From: an uncultured Paracoccaceae bacterium
GTDB taxonomy: Bacteria; Pseudomonadota; Alphaproteobacteria; Rhodobacterales; Rhodobacteraceae
Length of the DNA stretch: 64,000 bases
Direction: 5' to 3'
Assembly (NCBI GenBank): GCA_943787985.1
Contig: CALSOO010000002.1
Span: 186,001-250,000, forward strand
The notes beneath the pieces were generated by a model. It was not told the DNA's origin and did not search any database. It saw only the letters and a program-made list of their open reading frames with translations. How positions within the stretch are numbered: position 1 is the first letter of the stretch; each line of letters starts with the position of its first letter. Both the position numbers and the translations under genes were made by a program. Positions 20,681-30,118 of the stretch are shown here, one piece after another.

Positions 20681-21615
20681 CCTTGCGCCTCAAGCAAGGC
20701 CGCAACATCCGCCGAGCTGCCAATGTTGCGCGATGCAATAGAGCGGTCAATGCGGCGGATCATGCCAGACAAGGCCTTGCCCGCCCCGATTTCCCACATT
20801 TCACTCACACCTTGAGCGCCCATCCAAGCCACGCTTTCGCGCCACCGCACAGAGCCTGTCACTTGCTGCACCAGCAATTCGCGAATTTCGCTGGCAGATG
20901 TCACCGCTTGGGCGCGCACATTGGCGACCAAAGGCACGCTTGGGTCGTTGATTGTCACCTCGGCCAGGGCCTGGGCCATCACTTGGGCCGCAGGGTCCAT
21001 CAAGGTGCAGTGGAACGGGGCTGAAACGGGCAGCAACACAGCGCGCTTGGCGCCTTTGGTCTTGGCGATCTCGCAGGCGCGTTCGACAGCAGCTTTGTGC
21101 CCCGAAATCACAACCTGACCGGGGTCATTGTCATTCGCCGCTTGGCAAACCTCATCGCCTGCCGCCTCCGCAGCAACTTGAGTGGCGGCTGCAAAGTCCA
21201 ACCCCAACAAAGCCGCCATGGCCCCCACGCCGACGGGCACCGCCTGTTGCATGGCTCGCCCCCGCGTGCGCAACAGGCGGGCCGTATCAGCCACAGAAAT
21301 TGCCCCTGCAGCGGCCAAAGCTGAATATTCACCCAATGAATGCCCCGCCACAAAGGCGGCCTTGTCCATGCTCACGCCTTCGGCCTCAAGGGCGCGCATG
21401 GCTGCGAGGGACGTCGCCATCAATGCAGGCTGCGCGTTTTGCGTCAGGGTCAGTGTGTCTTGATCGCCCTCCCAAATCAGGTCGGACAGCTTTTCACCCA
21501 AAGCCTCGTCCACTTCATCAAACACGGCACGCGCGGCAGGATAGGCTTGCGCCAGATCACGGCCCATGCCGATGGCTTGTGCGCCTTGGCCCGGAAATAC
21601 GAATGCGACTGTCAT
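20677..21615 (-). CDS. fabD: Malonyl-CoA:ACP transacylase FabD
   Basis: Loads malonyl groups on ACP. The 312-residue protein from ATG 21615 begins MTVAFVFPGQGAQAIGMG. It has the nucleophile Ser93 in the GHSLGEYSALAA motif, the NDNDPGQVVISG loop, and the second histidine in PVSAPFHCTLMDPA. It is the first gene of the fabD-(membrane protein)-fabG-acpP series on the minus strand. It has no frame errors. Confidence 0.96.
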   Translation of the reverse strand: MTVAFVFPGQGAQAIGMGRDLAQAYPAARAVFDEVDEALGEKLSDLIWEGDQDTLTLTQNAQPALMATSLAAMRALEAEGVSMDKAAFVAGHSLGEYSALAAAGAISVADTARLLRTRGRAMQQAVPVGVGAMAALLGLDFAAATQVAAEAAGDEVCQAANDNDPGQVVISGHKAAVERACEIAKTKGAKRAVLLPVSAPFHCTLMDPAAQVMAQALAEVTINDPSVPLVANVRAQAVTSASEIRELLVQQVTGSVRWRESVAWMGAQGVSEMWEIGAGKALSGMIRRIDRSIASRNIGSSADVAALLEAQG

Positions 21616-21792
21616 TGATGGTCCCCACGTTGATATTGCGCTTTTGGTGTAGCCATCGCACCGGAATTGGGCAACCCTGCTCAAGGCGTGTTGCGGATGC
21701 ACACAGGCTCTGTGCCGTTTTGCGCGTTTAATAATATCGAATAACAGGTACTTTTGGGGTGTTCCTAAAGGACATCACAACAGGAGAACCCA

Positions 21793-22980
21793 ATGTCGGC
21801 CACCAACACCGCCCATCGCTATGGCAGCGTCACCAAGACATTCCACTGGCTGACGGCCTTGCTCATTCTGACGCTGATCCCTTTGGGAATCTACGCAAAC
21901 GGTTTACCCTATGACACCTCGGAGCAGCTGGCGCAAAAAGCATGGTTGTTCTCCATGCACAAAACGCTTGGGGTTACGGTGTTCCTTGTGGCTCTTGCAC
22001 GCATCGCTTGGGCATTGAGCCAAACCAAGCCCGCCGGCCTGCATCCGGAGCGAAAGGTGGAAAGCTGGCTGGCCGAAACGGTGCATTGGCTGTTGTACGG
22101 CTCGCTATTGCTGGTGCCTTTGTCGGGCTGGATTCACCACGCCGCAACCACAGGATTTGCACCGATCTGGTGGCCGTTTGGCCAAAACCTGCCCTTTGTC
22201 GCAAAATCCGAAGACACAGCAACGCTGTTTGCAGGATTGCACATTGTGTTAGAGCGGGTGCTGATCCTGTCCATTCTGTTGCACGCTGTGGGCGCATTAA
22301 AACATCACTTTATCGACAAGGATGCGACCCTGAAGCGGATGTGGTTTGGAAAGACCCAAACGCCCGAAGCAACAGGCGCGCATCATCACACCCTGCCCCT
22401 TTTGACGGCCGTGGCCGCATGGGCCGTGGCCATTGCCATCGGGGCTGCCACCGGAACTTACAGCAAGCACACCGAGGGCGTAAAACAGGTCGCCTTGGCG
22501 TCTGTGCAATCGGATTGGACCGTTGAGGACGGCAGTATCGCCATTACAATCACCCAATTTGGCAGCGAAGTGACAGGGCAATTCGCAGATTGGACCGCCA
22601 CGATTGCCTATGACCCCGAAGCGCGCACGGGGGACACAACCGTAACCATCGCGATCCCGTCTCTGACGCTGGGGTCCGTGACCGATCAGGCTATGGGGCC
22701 TGACTATTTCGACGCCAGCCTCTTTCCAAGGGCCGTTTTCCAAGCGGACCTTTCGGGCATTGTGGACGGGCATATGGCGACAGGCACACTGACCATTCGC
22801 GATGTCGCACGCCCAATCGAAATGCCATTCAACCTGCGTATCGAGGACTTCACAGCGACAATGGACGCGATGGTCAGACTGGACCGCAGGGATTTCGGGA
22901 TCGGCGACAACATGACCGATGAAAGCAGCCTGAACTTTTCGGTAAAAGTCGATATTGAACTGACAGCCACCCGAAACTAG
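21793..22980 (+). CDS. Cytochrome b561 - YceI fusion protein
   Basis: A 395-residue fusion. Residues about 1-180 form a di-haem cytochrome b561-type membrane domain with four or five helices and histidines in HRYGSVTKTFHWLTALLI, FSMHKTLGVTVFLVALARI and HAVGALKHHF. A further membrane segment at about 200-220 leads to a periplasmic YceI lipocalin-like domain (DWTVEDGSIAITITQFGSEV to SSLNFSVKVDIELTA). YceI domains bind isoprenoid lipids in other bacteria, so quinone-linked electron transfer across the membrane is a reasonable guess. AGGAG precedes the start. Confidence 0.88.
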   Translation: MSATNTAHRYGSVTKTFHWLTALLILTLIPLGIYANGLPYDTSEQLAQKAWLFSMHKTLGVTVFLVALARIAWALSQTKPAGLHPERKVESWLAETVHWLLYGSLLLVPLSGWIHHAATTGFAPIWWPFGQNLPFVAKSEDTATLFAGLHIVLERVLILSILLHAVGALKHHFIDKDATLKRMWFGKTQTPEATGAHHHTLPLLTAVAAWAVAIAIGAATGTYSKHTEGVKQVALASVQSDWTVEDGSIAITITQFGSEVTGQFADWTATIAYDPEARTGDTTVTIAIPSLTLGSVTDQAMGPDYFDASLFPRAVFQADLSGIVDGHMATGTLTIRDVARPIEMPFNLRIEDFTATMDAMVRLDRRDFGIGDNMTDESSLNFSVKVDIELTATRN

Positions 22981-23002
22981 CACCAGAGTACACCACAACG
23001 CA

Positions 23003-23039
23003 AAAGGCCGCCCAATTTCGCTTGGGCGGCCTTTCTTTT
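23003..23039. terminator. Bidirectional terminator between b561-YceI and yceI genes
   Basis: AAAGGCCGCCCAA (23003-23015) pairs perfectly with TTGGGCGGCCTTT (23022-23034) around a six-base loop. CTTTT follows on the plus side and an A-run precedes it. It separates two convergent genes. Confidence 0.85.
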
Positions 23040-23070
23040 GGTCTGCGTCGTTTGCCTCAGTTTAAAGGGC

Positions 23071-23640
23071 TTACTCGGCTTTCATTGCTTCGATAGAGAT
23101 CGTGATTTCGACGTCGTCACTGACTGCCGGAGCGAAGGCGCCCAAACCAAAGTCGGAACGCTTCAGGGTCGTTGTCGCGTCAAAGCCGGCCCAATCCTTA
23201 TTTGCCATCGGGTGCGTGCCCGTCTTGTTCAGAACCGCGTCCAGAACAACAGACTTTGTGACGTCGTTCATGGACAAGTCGCCCGTGATCATCGCGGTGT
23301 TGTCACCTGTAACTTCGATGCCCGTGGAGGTGAAGGAGATCAGATCGCCTTCAGCCGCACCAAAGAAATCGCCGGACATAAAGTGCCCTTCGCGCTGTTC
23401 CCAACCTGTGAACATGCTCATGACGGGCATGGATACGGTGACAGAAGAGTTCGCCGCATCGGCCGCATCGAACATGATCTCGCCTTCAAAGCCGGAGAAC
23501 ATGCCATAGGTTCTCGAAAACCCGAGGTGATCGTAGGAAAAGATGACCTGGCTGTGGCTGGAATCGAGGACGTATTTGTCCGCAGCAGCGGCGAAACCGG
23601 CGACAGTGGACAAAGCAGCGGCGAGAATAAGGGACTTCAT
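23071..23640 (-). CDS. Periplasmic YceI-family protein
   Basis: A 189-residue lipocalin-like protein with signal peptide MKSLILAAALSTVAGFAAAA. YceI blocks include YVLDSSHSQVIFSYDHLGFS, FEGEIMFDAADAANSSV, REGHFMSGDFF and a C-terminal SDFGLGAFAPAVSDDVEITI. The ribosome site GGAGGTC precedes ATG 23640. It faces the YceI domain of the fusion gene across a shared terminator, so two YceI paralogues lie tail to tail. The ligand is unknown. Confidence 0.92.
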   Translation of the reverse strand: MKSLILAAALSTVAGFAAAADKYVLDSSHSQVIFSYDHLGFSRTYGMFSGFEGEIMFDAADAANSSVTVSMPVMSMFTGWEQREGHFMSGDFFGAAEGDLISFTSTGIEVTGDNTAMITGDLSMNDVTKSVVLDAVLNKTGTHPMANKDWAGFDATTTLKRSDFGLGAFAPAVSDDVEITISIEAMKAE

Positions 23641-23831
23641 GTAAGACCTCCAAAGGAGTTGGGTTGCTTTTTCAAGTGGTGGCCTAAAAGTGAGGCAATT
23701 TGAAAATAAAACAATAGTGCACTGTTCAACATTACGTGCGCGTAGATGAACATGAAAAAGCACGCATAAAGCGTGCCTTTGAAGTGTTACGGGGTTGGAA
23801 GGCTCAGTGGCTTTGGATCAAAGCGTTAAAA

Positions 23832-24332
23832 TCAGAGCTTTCCAGCATTGGACAAACCAGACAACAAAGCGCGGCGCATCTTCGGATCGGTCAGTGCGAC
23901 TTCAGCCAGCATCGTGTCCCCTGCCCCCCACAAAATCAAGTGGGCTCCGTTCAATTCGGCGCGCTCCAGATCATCATATTTTGTGTGCGACAACACTTCA
24001 CGCCCGTGCAATCCCCGACGCACAATGCGGATCTCGTGGCGGATCGTGTCGATTTCAACTTCAGGCGAGGCAGGTGTTTTGCCCTGTTGCAACAAAGCCA
24101 GACCGCAAAACCCGATGACAAGGGAGATGACCAGTTTGATCAACAACACGTCAGCGCTCCAATCAGACCCGGGTGCAATCCAAAGGCCCGCGGCGGACAA
24201 CATGAGTGCGGCACCCAACAGACTTTGACTGCCGCGGATCATCAACCGTCCCCCGCCCAGTGTCTGCACCGGAGCAATAGGAGTGTGGATCTCGGTGGCT
24301 TCTGCCACGATGTAATCAGCTGTTGCAGTCAT
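23832..24332 (-). CDS. Conserved small membrane protein of unknown function
   Basis: 166 residues from ATG 24332 (GGGAGACGACAC upstream). An N-terminal soluble part is followed by two membrane helices (LGAALMLSAAGLWIAPG and LLIKLVISLVIGFCGLALL). A cytosolic beta-rich domain follows (VEIDTIRHEIRIVRRGLHG, SHTKYDDLERAEL, ALTDPKMRRALLSGLS). This arrangement is common in Rhodobacterales but unassigned. The ORF extension to 24413 is not needed. Confidence 0.72.
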   Translation of the reverse strand: MTATADYIVAEATEIHTPIAPVQTLGGGRLMIRGSQSLLGAALMLSAAGLWIAPGSDWSADVLLIKLVISLVIGFCGLALLQQGKTPASPEVEIDTIRHEIRIVRRGLHGREVLSHTKYDDLERAELNGAHLILWGAGDTMLAEVALTDPKMRRALLSGLSNAGKL

Positions 24333-24472
24333 GTGTCGTCTCCCAATGGCGTTCTGCCGTCGGGGGTCAGTTATGGTAAACAAAACGACAACAATGGGGC
24401 AGTGCGTGGTCAATGCCGTGGCAATGCACTTTTTTCAGGAACTCAGTGGATGCGCATTTGGTCTCTGCACGG

Positions 24473-24500
24473 TTGCGCCGCGCCACAGACCGTGTATACG
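24473..24500 (+). promoter_or_regulatory. Candidate sigma70 promoter of rpsF-rpsR-rplI
   Basis: TTGCGC (24473-24478) and TATACG (24495-24500) are separated by 16 bases, about 110 bases ahead of the S6 start codon. The match is partial; position and direction support it. Confidence 0.4.
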
Positions 24501-24607
24501 GCGCAAGTCCTTTGCAACGTTTTTTAACCGCGCAGTCTCTCGTGTCAGGCCCGCAAAGGACGAAATGGCCCGACTTTGAAATGCGCCTTGATACAAATGG
24601 AGCACAC

Positions 24608-24970
24608 ATGCCGTTATATGAGCATGTCATGATCGCCCGCCAGGACTTGTCGAACACGCAAGCCGAGGGATTGATCGAACATTTTGGCACCGTACTTTCC
24701 GACAACGAAGGTTCACTCGTTGGAAACGAGTACTGGGGCGTCAAAACTATGGCCTACAAGATCAACAAGAACCGCAAAGGGCACTACGCCTTTTTGCAGT
24801 CCGACGCACCGGCAGCTGCCGTGCAGGAAATGGAACGCTTGATGCGTCTTCATGATGATGTGATGCGCGTGCTGACCATCAAAGTGGATGCGCACAAAGA
24901 GCTGCCTTCCGTGCAAATGCAAAAACGCGACGAGCGCAGCGACCGTGGCGAACGCCGCGAGCGCCGCTGA
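24608..24970 (+). CDS. rpsF: 30S ribosomal protein S6
   Basis: A 120-residue S6 from ATG 24608 (MPLYEHVMIARQDLS), GGAG upstream. Typical blocks are YWGVKTMAYKINKNRKGHY, AAAVQEMERLMRLHDDVMR and VLTIKV. A charged C-terminal tail rich in Arg/Asp/Glu follows. It is first in the rpsF-rpsR-rplI operon. The open frame continues upstream to 24413, but that part is not S6-like. Confidence 0.97.
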   Translation: MPLYEHVMIARQDLSNTQAEGLIEHFGTVLSDNEGSLVGNEYWGVKTMAYKINKNRKGHYAFLQSDAPAAAVQEMERLMRLHDDVMRVLTIKVDAHKELPSVQMQKRDERSDRGERRERR

Positions 24971-24999
24971 TCTTGAGCTTTAGGAAAAGGACGTAACCC

Positions 25000-25227
25000 A
25001 TGGCTGCAAAACCATTTTTCCGTCGCCGCAAAGTCTGCCCCTTCTCGGGCGACAACGCACCAGCGATCGACTACAAAGACACACGCCTCCTGCAACGCTA
25101 CATCTCTGAGCGTGGCAAGATCGTGCCTTCCCGTATCACCGCAGTATCCGCGAAAAAGCAGCGTGAATTGGCCCGTGCCATCAAACGCGCCCGCTTCCTC
25201 GCCCTGCTGCCCTATGCCGTGAAATAA
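25000..25227 (+). CDS. rpsR: 30S ribosomal protein S18
   Basis: A 75-residue S18 that binds S6 on the platform of the small subunit. Motifs include [20 protein letters not shown] and [20 protein letters not shown], then [16 protein letters not shown]. It lies 29 bases after rpsF and 12 before rplI, in standard order. Confidence 0.97.
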   Translation: MAAKPFFRRRKVCPFSGDNAPAIDYKDTRLLQRYISERGKIVPSRITAVSAKKQRELARAIKRARFLALLPYAVK

Positions 25228-25239
25228 GGAGAACCTGAT

Positions 25240-25881
25240 ATGCAAGTTATCCTTCTGGAACGTGTCGCAAAGCTTGGCCAAATGGGCGAAGTTGTCGACG
25301 TAAAAGCCGGCTACGCACGCAACTATTTGCTGCCACAGAAAAAAGCGCTTTCTGCTTCCAAGCAGAATATCGCAGATTTCGAGGCCCGCAAAGTTCAGCT
25401 TGAAGCGCAGAACCTCGAAACCAAAGCCGAAGCCGAAAGCATGGCCGCAAAGCTCGACGGACAGCAGTTCATCGTGATTCGCTCCGCTTCCGACGCGGGC
25501 GCACTCTATGGTTCCGTGACAACACGCGACGCCGCAGACGCTGCAACCGAAGAAGGTTTCACTGTGAGCCGCAAGCAAGTTGTTCTGATCGCACCGATCA
25601 AATACTTGGGCGTTCACGATGTGTCTGTTGTTCTGCACCCTGAAGTGTCTGCCACAATCGAATTGAACGTTGCACGTTCCGTCGAAGAGGCAGAACTGCA
25701 AGCTGCTGGCAAATCCATCCAAGAGCTGGCCGCGGAAGAAGAAGCCGCAGCAGAGTTCGAGATTCAGGAATTGTTTGAAGACATCGGCGCTGCCGCCGCT
25801 GAAGACGACGATTTGGCTGAATCTGCCGGTGTTGCCCATGCGGGCGACGACGCAGGCGAAGAAGAAACACCTGCCAGCTAA
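25240..25881 (+). CDS. rplI: 50S ribosomal protein L9 with long acidic tail
   Basis: L9 starts [20 protein letters not shown] and keeps the [18 protein letters not shown] signature. With 213 residues it is about 60 longer than the E. coli protein. The extra C-terminal part, from about residue 150, is almost wholly acidic or Ala ([20 protein letters not shown] and beyond). Acidic extensions are common in alphaproteobacterial L9. It is the last gene of the operon; a terminator follows. Confidence 0.96.
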   Translation: MQVILLERVAKLGQMGEVVDVKAGYARNYLLPQKKALSASKQNIADFEARKVQLEAQNLETKAEAESMAAKLDGQQFIVIRSASDAGALYGSVTTRDAADAATEEGFTVSRKQVVLIAPIKYLGVHDVSVVLHPEVSATIELNVARSVEEAELQAAGKSIQELAAEEEAAAEFEIQELFEDIGAAAAEDDDLAESAGVAHAGDDAGEEETPAS

Positions 25882-25902
25882 GCTGGGATTGGTTGAAATT
25901 CA

Positions 25903-25935
25903 AAAGGCCGCGCATATTCTGGGCGGCCTTTTTTG
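25903..25935 (+). terminator. Intrinsic terminator of the rpsF-rpsR-rplI operon
   Basis: AAAGGCCGC (25903-25911) pairs with GCGGCCTTT (25922-25930) around a 10-base loop. It is followed by further T residues. It lies 22 bases after the rplI stop. Confidence 0.88.
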
Positions 25936-25963
25936 TTTTCCACTGGGAGCTTTTGTCTTTGGC

Positions 25964-27112
25964 TTAGCCCAAGCTGTTCAACAGGGCTTTTGAGGGCACA
26001 CCTGTCTCGGGCAACCCACGGCTTTTCTGATAGGCTTTGAGGGCCGCTTCACTCTTTGGGCCAAGCACGCCGTCCGCGCCCCCGGTATCAAACCCTTTGG
26101 CTGTCAGCTTGCGCTGCAATGCCACGCGGTCGTCTTTGGTCAAACCGTTCGCATCTGGCGGGAACTTGCCGCGCAGCGGTCCTGCCCCGCCGATCCGGTC
26201 CGCCAAATGGCCCACCCCGATCGCGTAGCTGTCAGAATTGTTGTATCGTTTGATCACGTTGAAATTCGACGTGACCGAGAAAACGGGGCCACCTGATTGC
26301 GGCTGCAAGCTGCGCCCTGATGGTGCGCCGTTGCCCCGCTCACCGCCCCACTTCACACCACGTGTCCACCCGTTGCGCTGCAAGTAGGCCGCGGTTGAGG
26401 CCAGCGCATCCGTGGGATCCTCCGACCAGATATCGCGTCGCCCGTCGCCAGTGAAGTCAACAGCAAACGCTTGATAAGACCTGGGAATAAACTGGGTGTG
26501 CCCCATGGCACCTGCCCAGCTTCCGGTCATACGACTGGCAGGAATGTCGCCGTTCTGGATAATCTTGAGCGCTGCAATCAACTGTTTTTCAAAGAACACA
26601 CCGCGCCGCCCGTCATAGGCCAGAGTAGATGTCGCGGAAATCACAGGCACATCCCCGCGCCGCTCTCCAAAGTAGCTTTCCAGCCCCCAGATCGCCGCGA
26701 TGATCTCTGCATCTACGCCGTAGCGCCCTTCAAGGGTGTTGAGCGTCGTGCGGTGACGCGCAAACGCCGCACGCCCTTTGGAAATCCGCTCGTCAGAGGC
26801 CGCGATGGACAAATAATCCTCAAGGGTGCGTTTGAATTCAACCTGATTGCGGTCCCGTTTGACCACGCCCGGCAAGTAGCCTGTTGCGCGAAAGGCTTCG
26901 CGCAAAGTGGATTCAGTTATACCTTGGCGCACCGCGCGGGCACGAAACCCGTCGACCCAAGCTGCATAGCCAGCATTCGCTTGTGGACGTAGATCCGCAG
27001 GCAATCCCGAGGCCCGCGCAACAGGCGTGCCGCTCGTTACGCCCGTGCTGCATCCCACAAGCCCGAAGCCAATCGCCCCAAGCGTAAAATTCCGTCGTGA
27101 CACTGATGTCAT
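25964..27112 (-). CDS. MltB-type lytic murein transglycosylase with C-terminal peptidoglycan-binding domain
   Basis: A 382-residue exported enzyme that cleaves glycan strands to anhydromuropeptides. The N-terminus has a twin-Arg-like SRRNFTLGAIGFGLVGC stretch with a lipobox-like LVGC. The catalytic domain (about residues 40-310) contains AAIWGLESYFGERRGDVP with the catalytic Glu, AGAMGHTQFIPRSYQAFAVD and SDSYAIGVGHLADRIGG. A PG-binding_1 domain (about 315-382) ends the protein (LQRKLTAKGFDTGGADGVLG). It is monocistronic. Confidence 0.93.
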   Translation of the reverse strand: MTSVSRRNFTLGAIGFGLVGCSTGVTSGTPVARASGLPADLRPQANAGYAAWVDGFRARAVRQGITESTLREAFRATGYLPGVVKRDRNQVEFKRTLEDYLSIAASDERISKGRAAFARHRTTLNTLEGRYGVDAEIIAAIWGLESYFGERRGDVPVISATSTLAYDGRRGVFFEKQLIAALKIIQNGDIPASRMTGSWAGAMGHTQFIPRSYQAFAVDFTGDGRRDIWSEDPTDALASTAAYLQRNGWTRGVKWGGERGNGAPSGRSLQPQSGGPVFSVTSNFNVIKRYNNSDSYAIGVGHLADRIGGAGPLRGKFPPDANGLTKDDRVALQRKLTAKGFDTGGADGVLGPKSEAALKAYQKSRGLPETGVPSKALLNSLG

Positions 27113-27289
27113 TCTTCTACCTCAACCGCTTTTTTCTCGAGCATATCGCAAGTTGCCTGCTCTGAAAAGGAAAGCAAACCGATTGGGAACAACTTACAGG
27201 CGAAATATTTCTTGACCCGTTCTCTGACCCGTAAGACCCTGGGATGGATATCTGCGCGCCATCCACCACACATATTACAGGGGACCCTC

Positions 27290-29252
27290 ATGTCATTCAA
27301 ACTCTCACGCCGTACCTTTCTGGCGAGTTCTGCAAGCCTGCTGGCTGTACATCCGTTTTCGGTCCATGCCGCCGCAAATCAAGCGCACTTGCGCCTGATG
27401 GAGACGACAGATTTGCATGTGCACGTGTTCCCCTACGACTATTACGCCGACAAACCCCGCGACACGGTTGGTTTGTCACGCACCGCCAGCATCATCAAAG
27501 AAATCCGCGCCGAGGCAACCAACTCTTTGCTGCTCGACAATGGTGACTTTTTGCAAGGCAACCCGATGGGCGACTACATCGCCTATGAGCGCGGCATGAA
27601 AGACGGCGACATGCACCCCGTTATCGCCGCCATGAACACGGTGGGCTTTGATGCCTCCACGTTGGGGAACCATGAGTTCAACTACGGCCTTGATTTCTTG
27701 ATGAAATCTTTGGCTGGTGCGGATTTCCCCGTGGTCTCGGCCAATGTGGTCAAGGAGATGGGCAGCGACCCAACAAAGGACACGCCCCTCATCAAACCCT
27801 ACGTGTTGATGGACAAAGAGATTACCGACGGCGCAGGCGAAACGCACACCATCAAAATCGGATTGATCGGCTTTGTGCCGCCCCAGATCATGAACTGGGA
27901 CCGCCGCCATCTGGAAGGCAAAGTTCAAACCCGCGATATCCTGCAATCTGCGCGCGCCTACGTGCCAGAAATGAAGGAAAAAGGCGCAGACATCATCATC
28001 GCCCTGTCCCACTCGGGCATCGGCTCTGCCAGGGAAACCGACGGGCATGGAAAACGCCTCGGTCCCATTGGCGGCCATCGACGGGATCGACGCGATCCTG
28101 ACGGGGCACAGCCACCTTGTTTTCCCCTCCGCCACCTACGCCGATTATGCGGCTGTTGACGCTGACAAAGGCACCATTCACGGCAAACCCGCGACGATGG
28201 GCGGGTTCTGGGGCAGTCACCTCGGCATGATCGACCTTATGCTGGAGTATGAAGGCGGCAAGCTGGCGCATCGCGTGGCTCCATGTCCGAAGCGCGCCCG
28301 ATTTCCAAACGCAACGAAGATCGCTCGACCACGGCCTTGGTCGCGGATGACGCGGCTGTGCTCGCCTCCGTTCAACAAGAGCACGACGAGACCCTCGCGT
28401 ATGTGCGCCGTGCTGTCGGCAAAACCGACGCCCCGTTGCACAGCTACTTCGCGCTGGTGGCCGATGACCCCTCTGTGCAAATCGTGTCCATTGCACAAAC
28501 ATGGTACATCGGGGAAATGCTGAAAGGCACCGAATACGAGGGGCTTGCCAATCCTGTCTGCTGCCGCCCCGTTCAAGGCCGGAGGACGCGGTGGTCCGGA
28601 CTATTACACCGACGTGCCAAAAGGGGATGTCGCGATCAAAAACGTGTCGGATCTGTACCTTTATCCCAACACGGCCCGCGCGGTGCTGGTCACGGGGGCA
28701 CAGGTCAAAGACTGGCTGGAACGCTCCGCCGGCATGTTCAACATGATTGAACCGGGCAAAGCGGATCAAGTGCTGCTCAATCCCAGCTTCCCCAGCTACA
28801 ACTTTGATGTGGTGGACGGGGTTTCCTATGAGATCGACCTGTCCCAGCCCTCTAAATTCGACCCCAAAGGGGAACTGATGGATGCCGCCGCAAACCGGAT
28901 TGTGAACCTGACGTTCAAAGGGCAACCCATTGACCCTGATCAGAAGTTCATCATCGCCACCAACAACTACCGCGCATCGGGCGGCGGCAAGTTCCCCGGT
29001 GCCTTGGGGGATACAATCGTGTTTGAAGGGCCCGACACGAACCGCGACGTCATCGTCCGCTACATCGTCGATCAAGGGACCATCAGCCCCAAAGCGGATG
29101 CCAACTGGAGCTTCAAATCCCTTGAGGGTGCCAGCGTTCTTTTCGACACCGGCCCCAAAGCTGCGGATTACGTGGATGACGTCAAAGGCGTAGATATCGC
29201 GCCTGCCGGGGACGGCCCCGACGGCTTTGCGCGTTTCCGTATCCAACTTTGA
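27290..29252 (+). CDS. cpdB: 2',3'-cyclic-nucleotide 2'-phosphodiesterase/3'-nucleotidase (CpdB-like, frameshifted)
   Basis: Periplasmic enzyme hydrolysing 2',3'-cyclic nucleotides and 3'-nucleotides. The start is ATG 27290, followed by a Tat signal (SRRTFLASSASLLAV). Metallophosphatase motifs are METTDLHVHVFPYDYYADK, LLLDNGDFLQGNPMGDY, STLGNHEFNYG, IIIALSHSG and, after the first break, ILTGHSHLVFP. The C-terminal nucleotidase domain reads SAAAPFKAGGRGGPDYY to KFIIATNNYRASGGGKFPG. Frame breaks are a +G at about 28044, an indel near 28265 and a +C near 28544 (GGGcTTG). Corrected length is about 653 residues, as in E. coli CpdB. Confidence 0.9.
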
Positions 29253-29269
29253 ACCATACCATTTGAAAC

Positions 29270-29303
29270 CATACAGGGCCGTGAAAAACTGCGGCCCTGT
29301 ATG
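29270..29303. terminator. Perfect 12-bp hairpin after cpdB
   Basis: CATACAGGGCCG (29270-29281) pairs perfectly with CGGCCCTGTATG (29292-29303) around TGAAAAACTG. It has no T-run on either strand. It may stabilise the cpdB message end or act as a weak terminator. Confidence 0.6.
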
Positions 29304-29384
29304 CCCGCCGGACTGGGCAAATTGCCGCAACATCTTGTCTATGCCGCAGTGCCGCATAAATCCCAATTGAAATAGGAGGGTACT

Positions 29385-30062
29385 ATGCGTGACGAGACCA
29401 AAACCGATCTGACAAATGACCCGAAACAGGCAACCTATGTCGTCCCGAACGATGATGACGGGTTGATCCACCACACAGCGCCAAAGGATTTGCGCGACCG
29501 CGTGGCCTTGCGCGTGGTCAAGTTCATGCGGATTTTTGCAGACGGATTTTTTGCCAAACGCTATGGGCACCGCGCCGTGGTGCTTGAAACAGTTGCGGCT
29601 GTGCCCGGTATGGTGGGTGGCTTGTTGCAGCATCTCAAAGCAATCCGGCGCATCCGCGATGATCAGGGGTGGATTCGGGAATTGCTGGACGAGGCAGAAA
29701 ACGAGCGTATGCATCTGATGACATTCATCAAAATTGCGGAGCCCAACCGGATGGAGCGGATCCTGATCATGTTGGGTCAAGGCGTGTTCTTTAACCTTTA
29801 CTTTATGCTCTACCTCTTTGCGCCGGGCGTGGCCCACCGCGTTGTGGCCTACCTCGAGGAAGAAGCGGTTATCAGCTACACCCAATATCTGGCCGAACTT
29901 GACGCGGGACGGGTGGAAAACGTGGCCGCCCCTGAATTGGCAATTGAGTACTGGAACCTCGCCCCCGATGCGCGCCTGCGTGAGGTGATTTTGGTGGTGC
30001 GCGCTGATGAGGCAGGTCACCGCGACCGCAACCACGAAATGGCCGATACACTGGCAGCATAA
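29385..30062 (+). CDS. aox: Alternative oxidase (cyanide-insensitive ubiquinol oxidase)
   Basis: A 225-residue membrane-bound di-iron quinol oxidase that reduces oxygen to water without pumping protons. All six ligand positions are visible: Glu68 in VVLETVAAVPGM, Glu107 and His110 in NERMHLMTF, Glu in AYLEEEAVISYT (about 159), Glu209 and His212 in RADEAGHRDRNHEMAD. Two hydrophobic helices lie on the membrane face (GMVGGLLQ and GVFFNLYFMLYLFAPGV). AGGAGG precedes the start. Bacterial AOX is uncommon but known in marine alphaproteobacteria. It appears monocistronic or paired with the SLT gene. Confidence 0.95.
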   Translation: MRDETKTDLTNDPKQATYVVPNDDDGLIHHTAPKDLRDRVALRVVKFMRIFADGFFAKRYGHRAVVLETVAAVPGMVGGLLQHLKAIRRIRDDQGWIRELLDEAENERMHLMTFIKIAEPNRMERILIMLGQGVFFNLYFMLYLFAPGVAHRVVAYLEEEAVISYTQYLAELDAGRVENVAAPELAIEYWNLAPDARLREVILVVRADEAGHRDRNHEMADTLAA

Positions 30063-30118
30063 CGCCGATGGGGCCGCCTGCTCTTGCGGTGGCGCGGCCC
30101 CAAGGCTCTGATGGGGGC

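Noticed and set aside
24413..24607. N-terminal extension of ribosomal protein S6
   Set aside because: The open frame continues upstream, but S6 proteins begin at MPLYEHV, and GGAG lies before ATG 24608.
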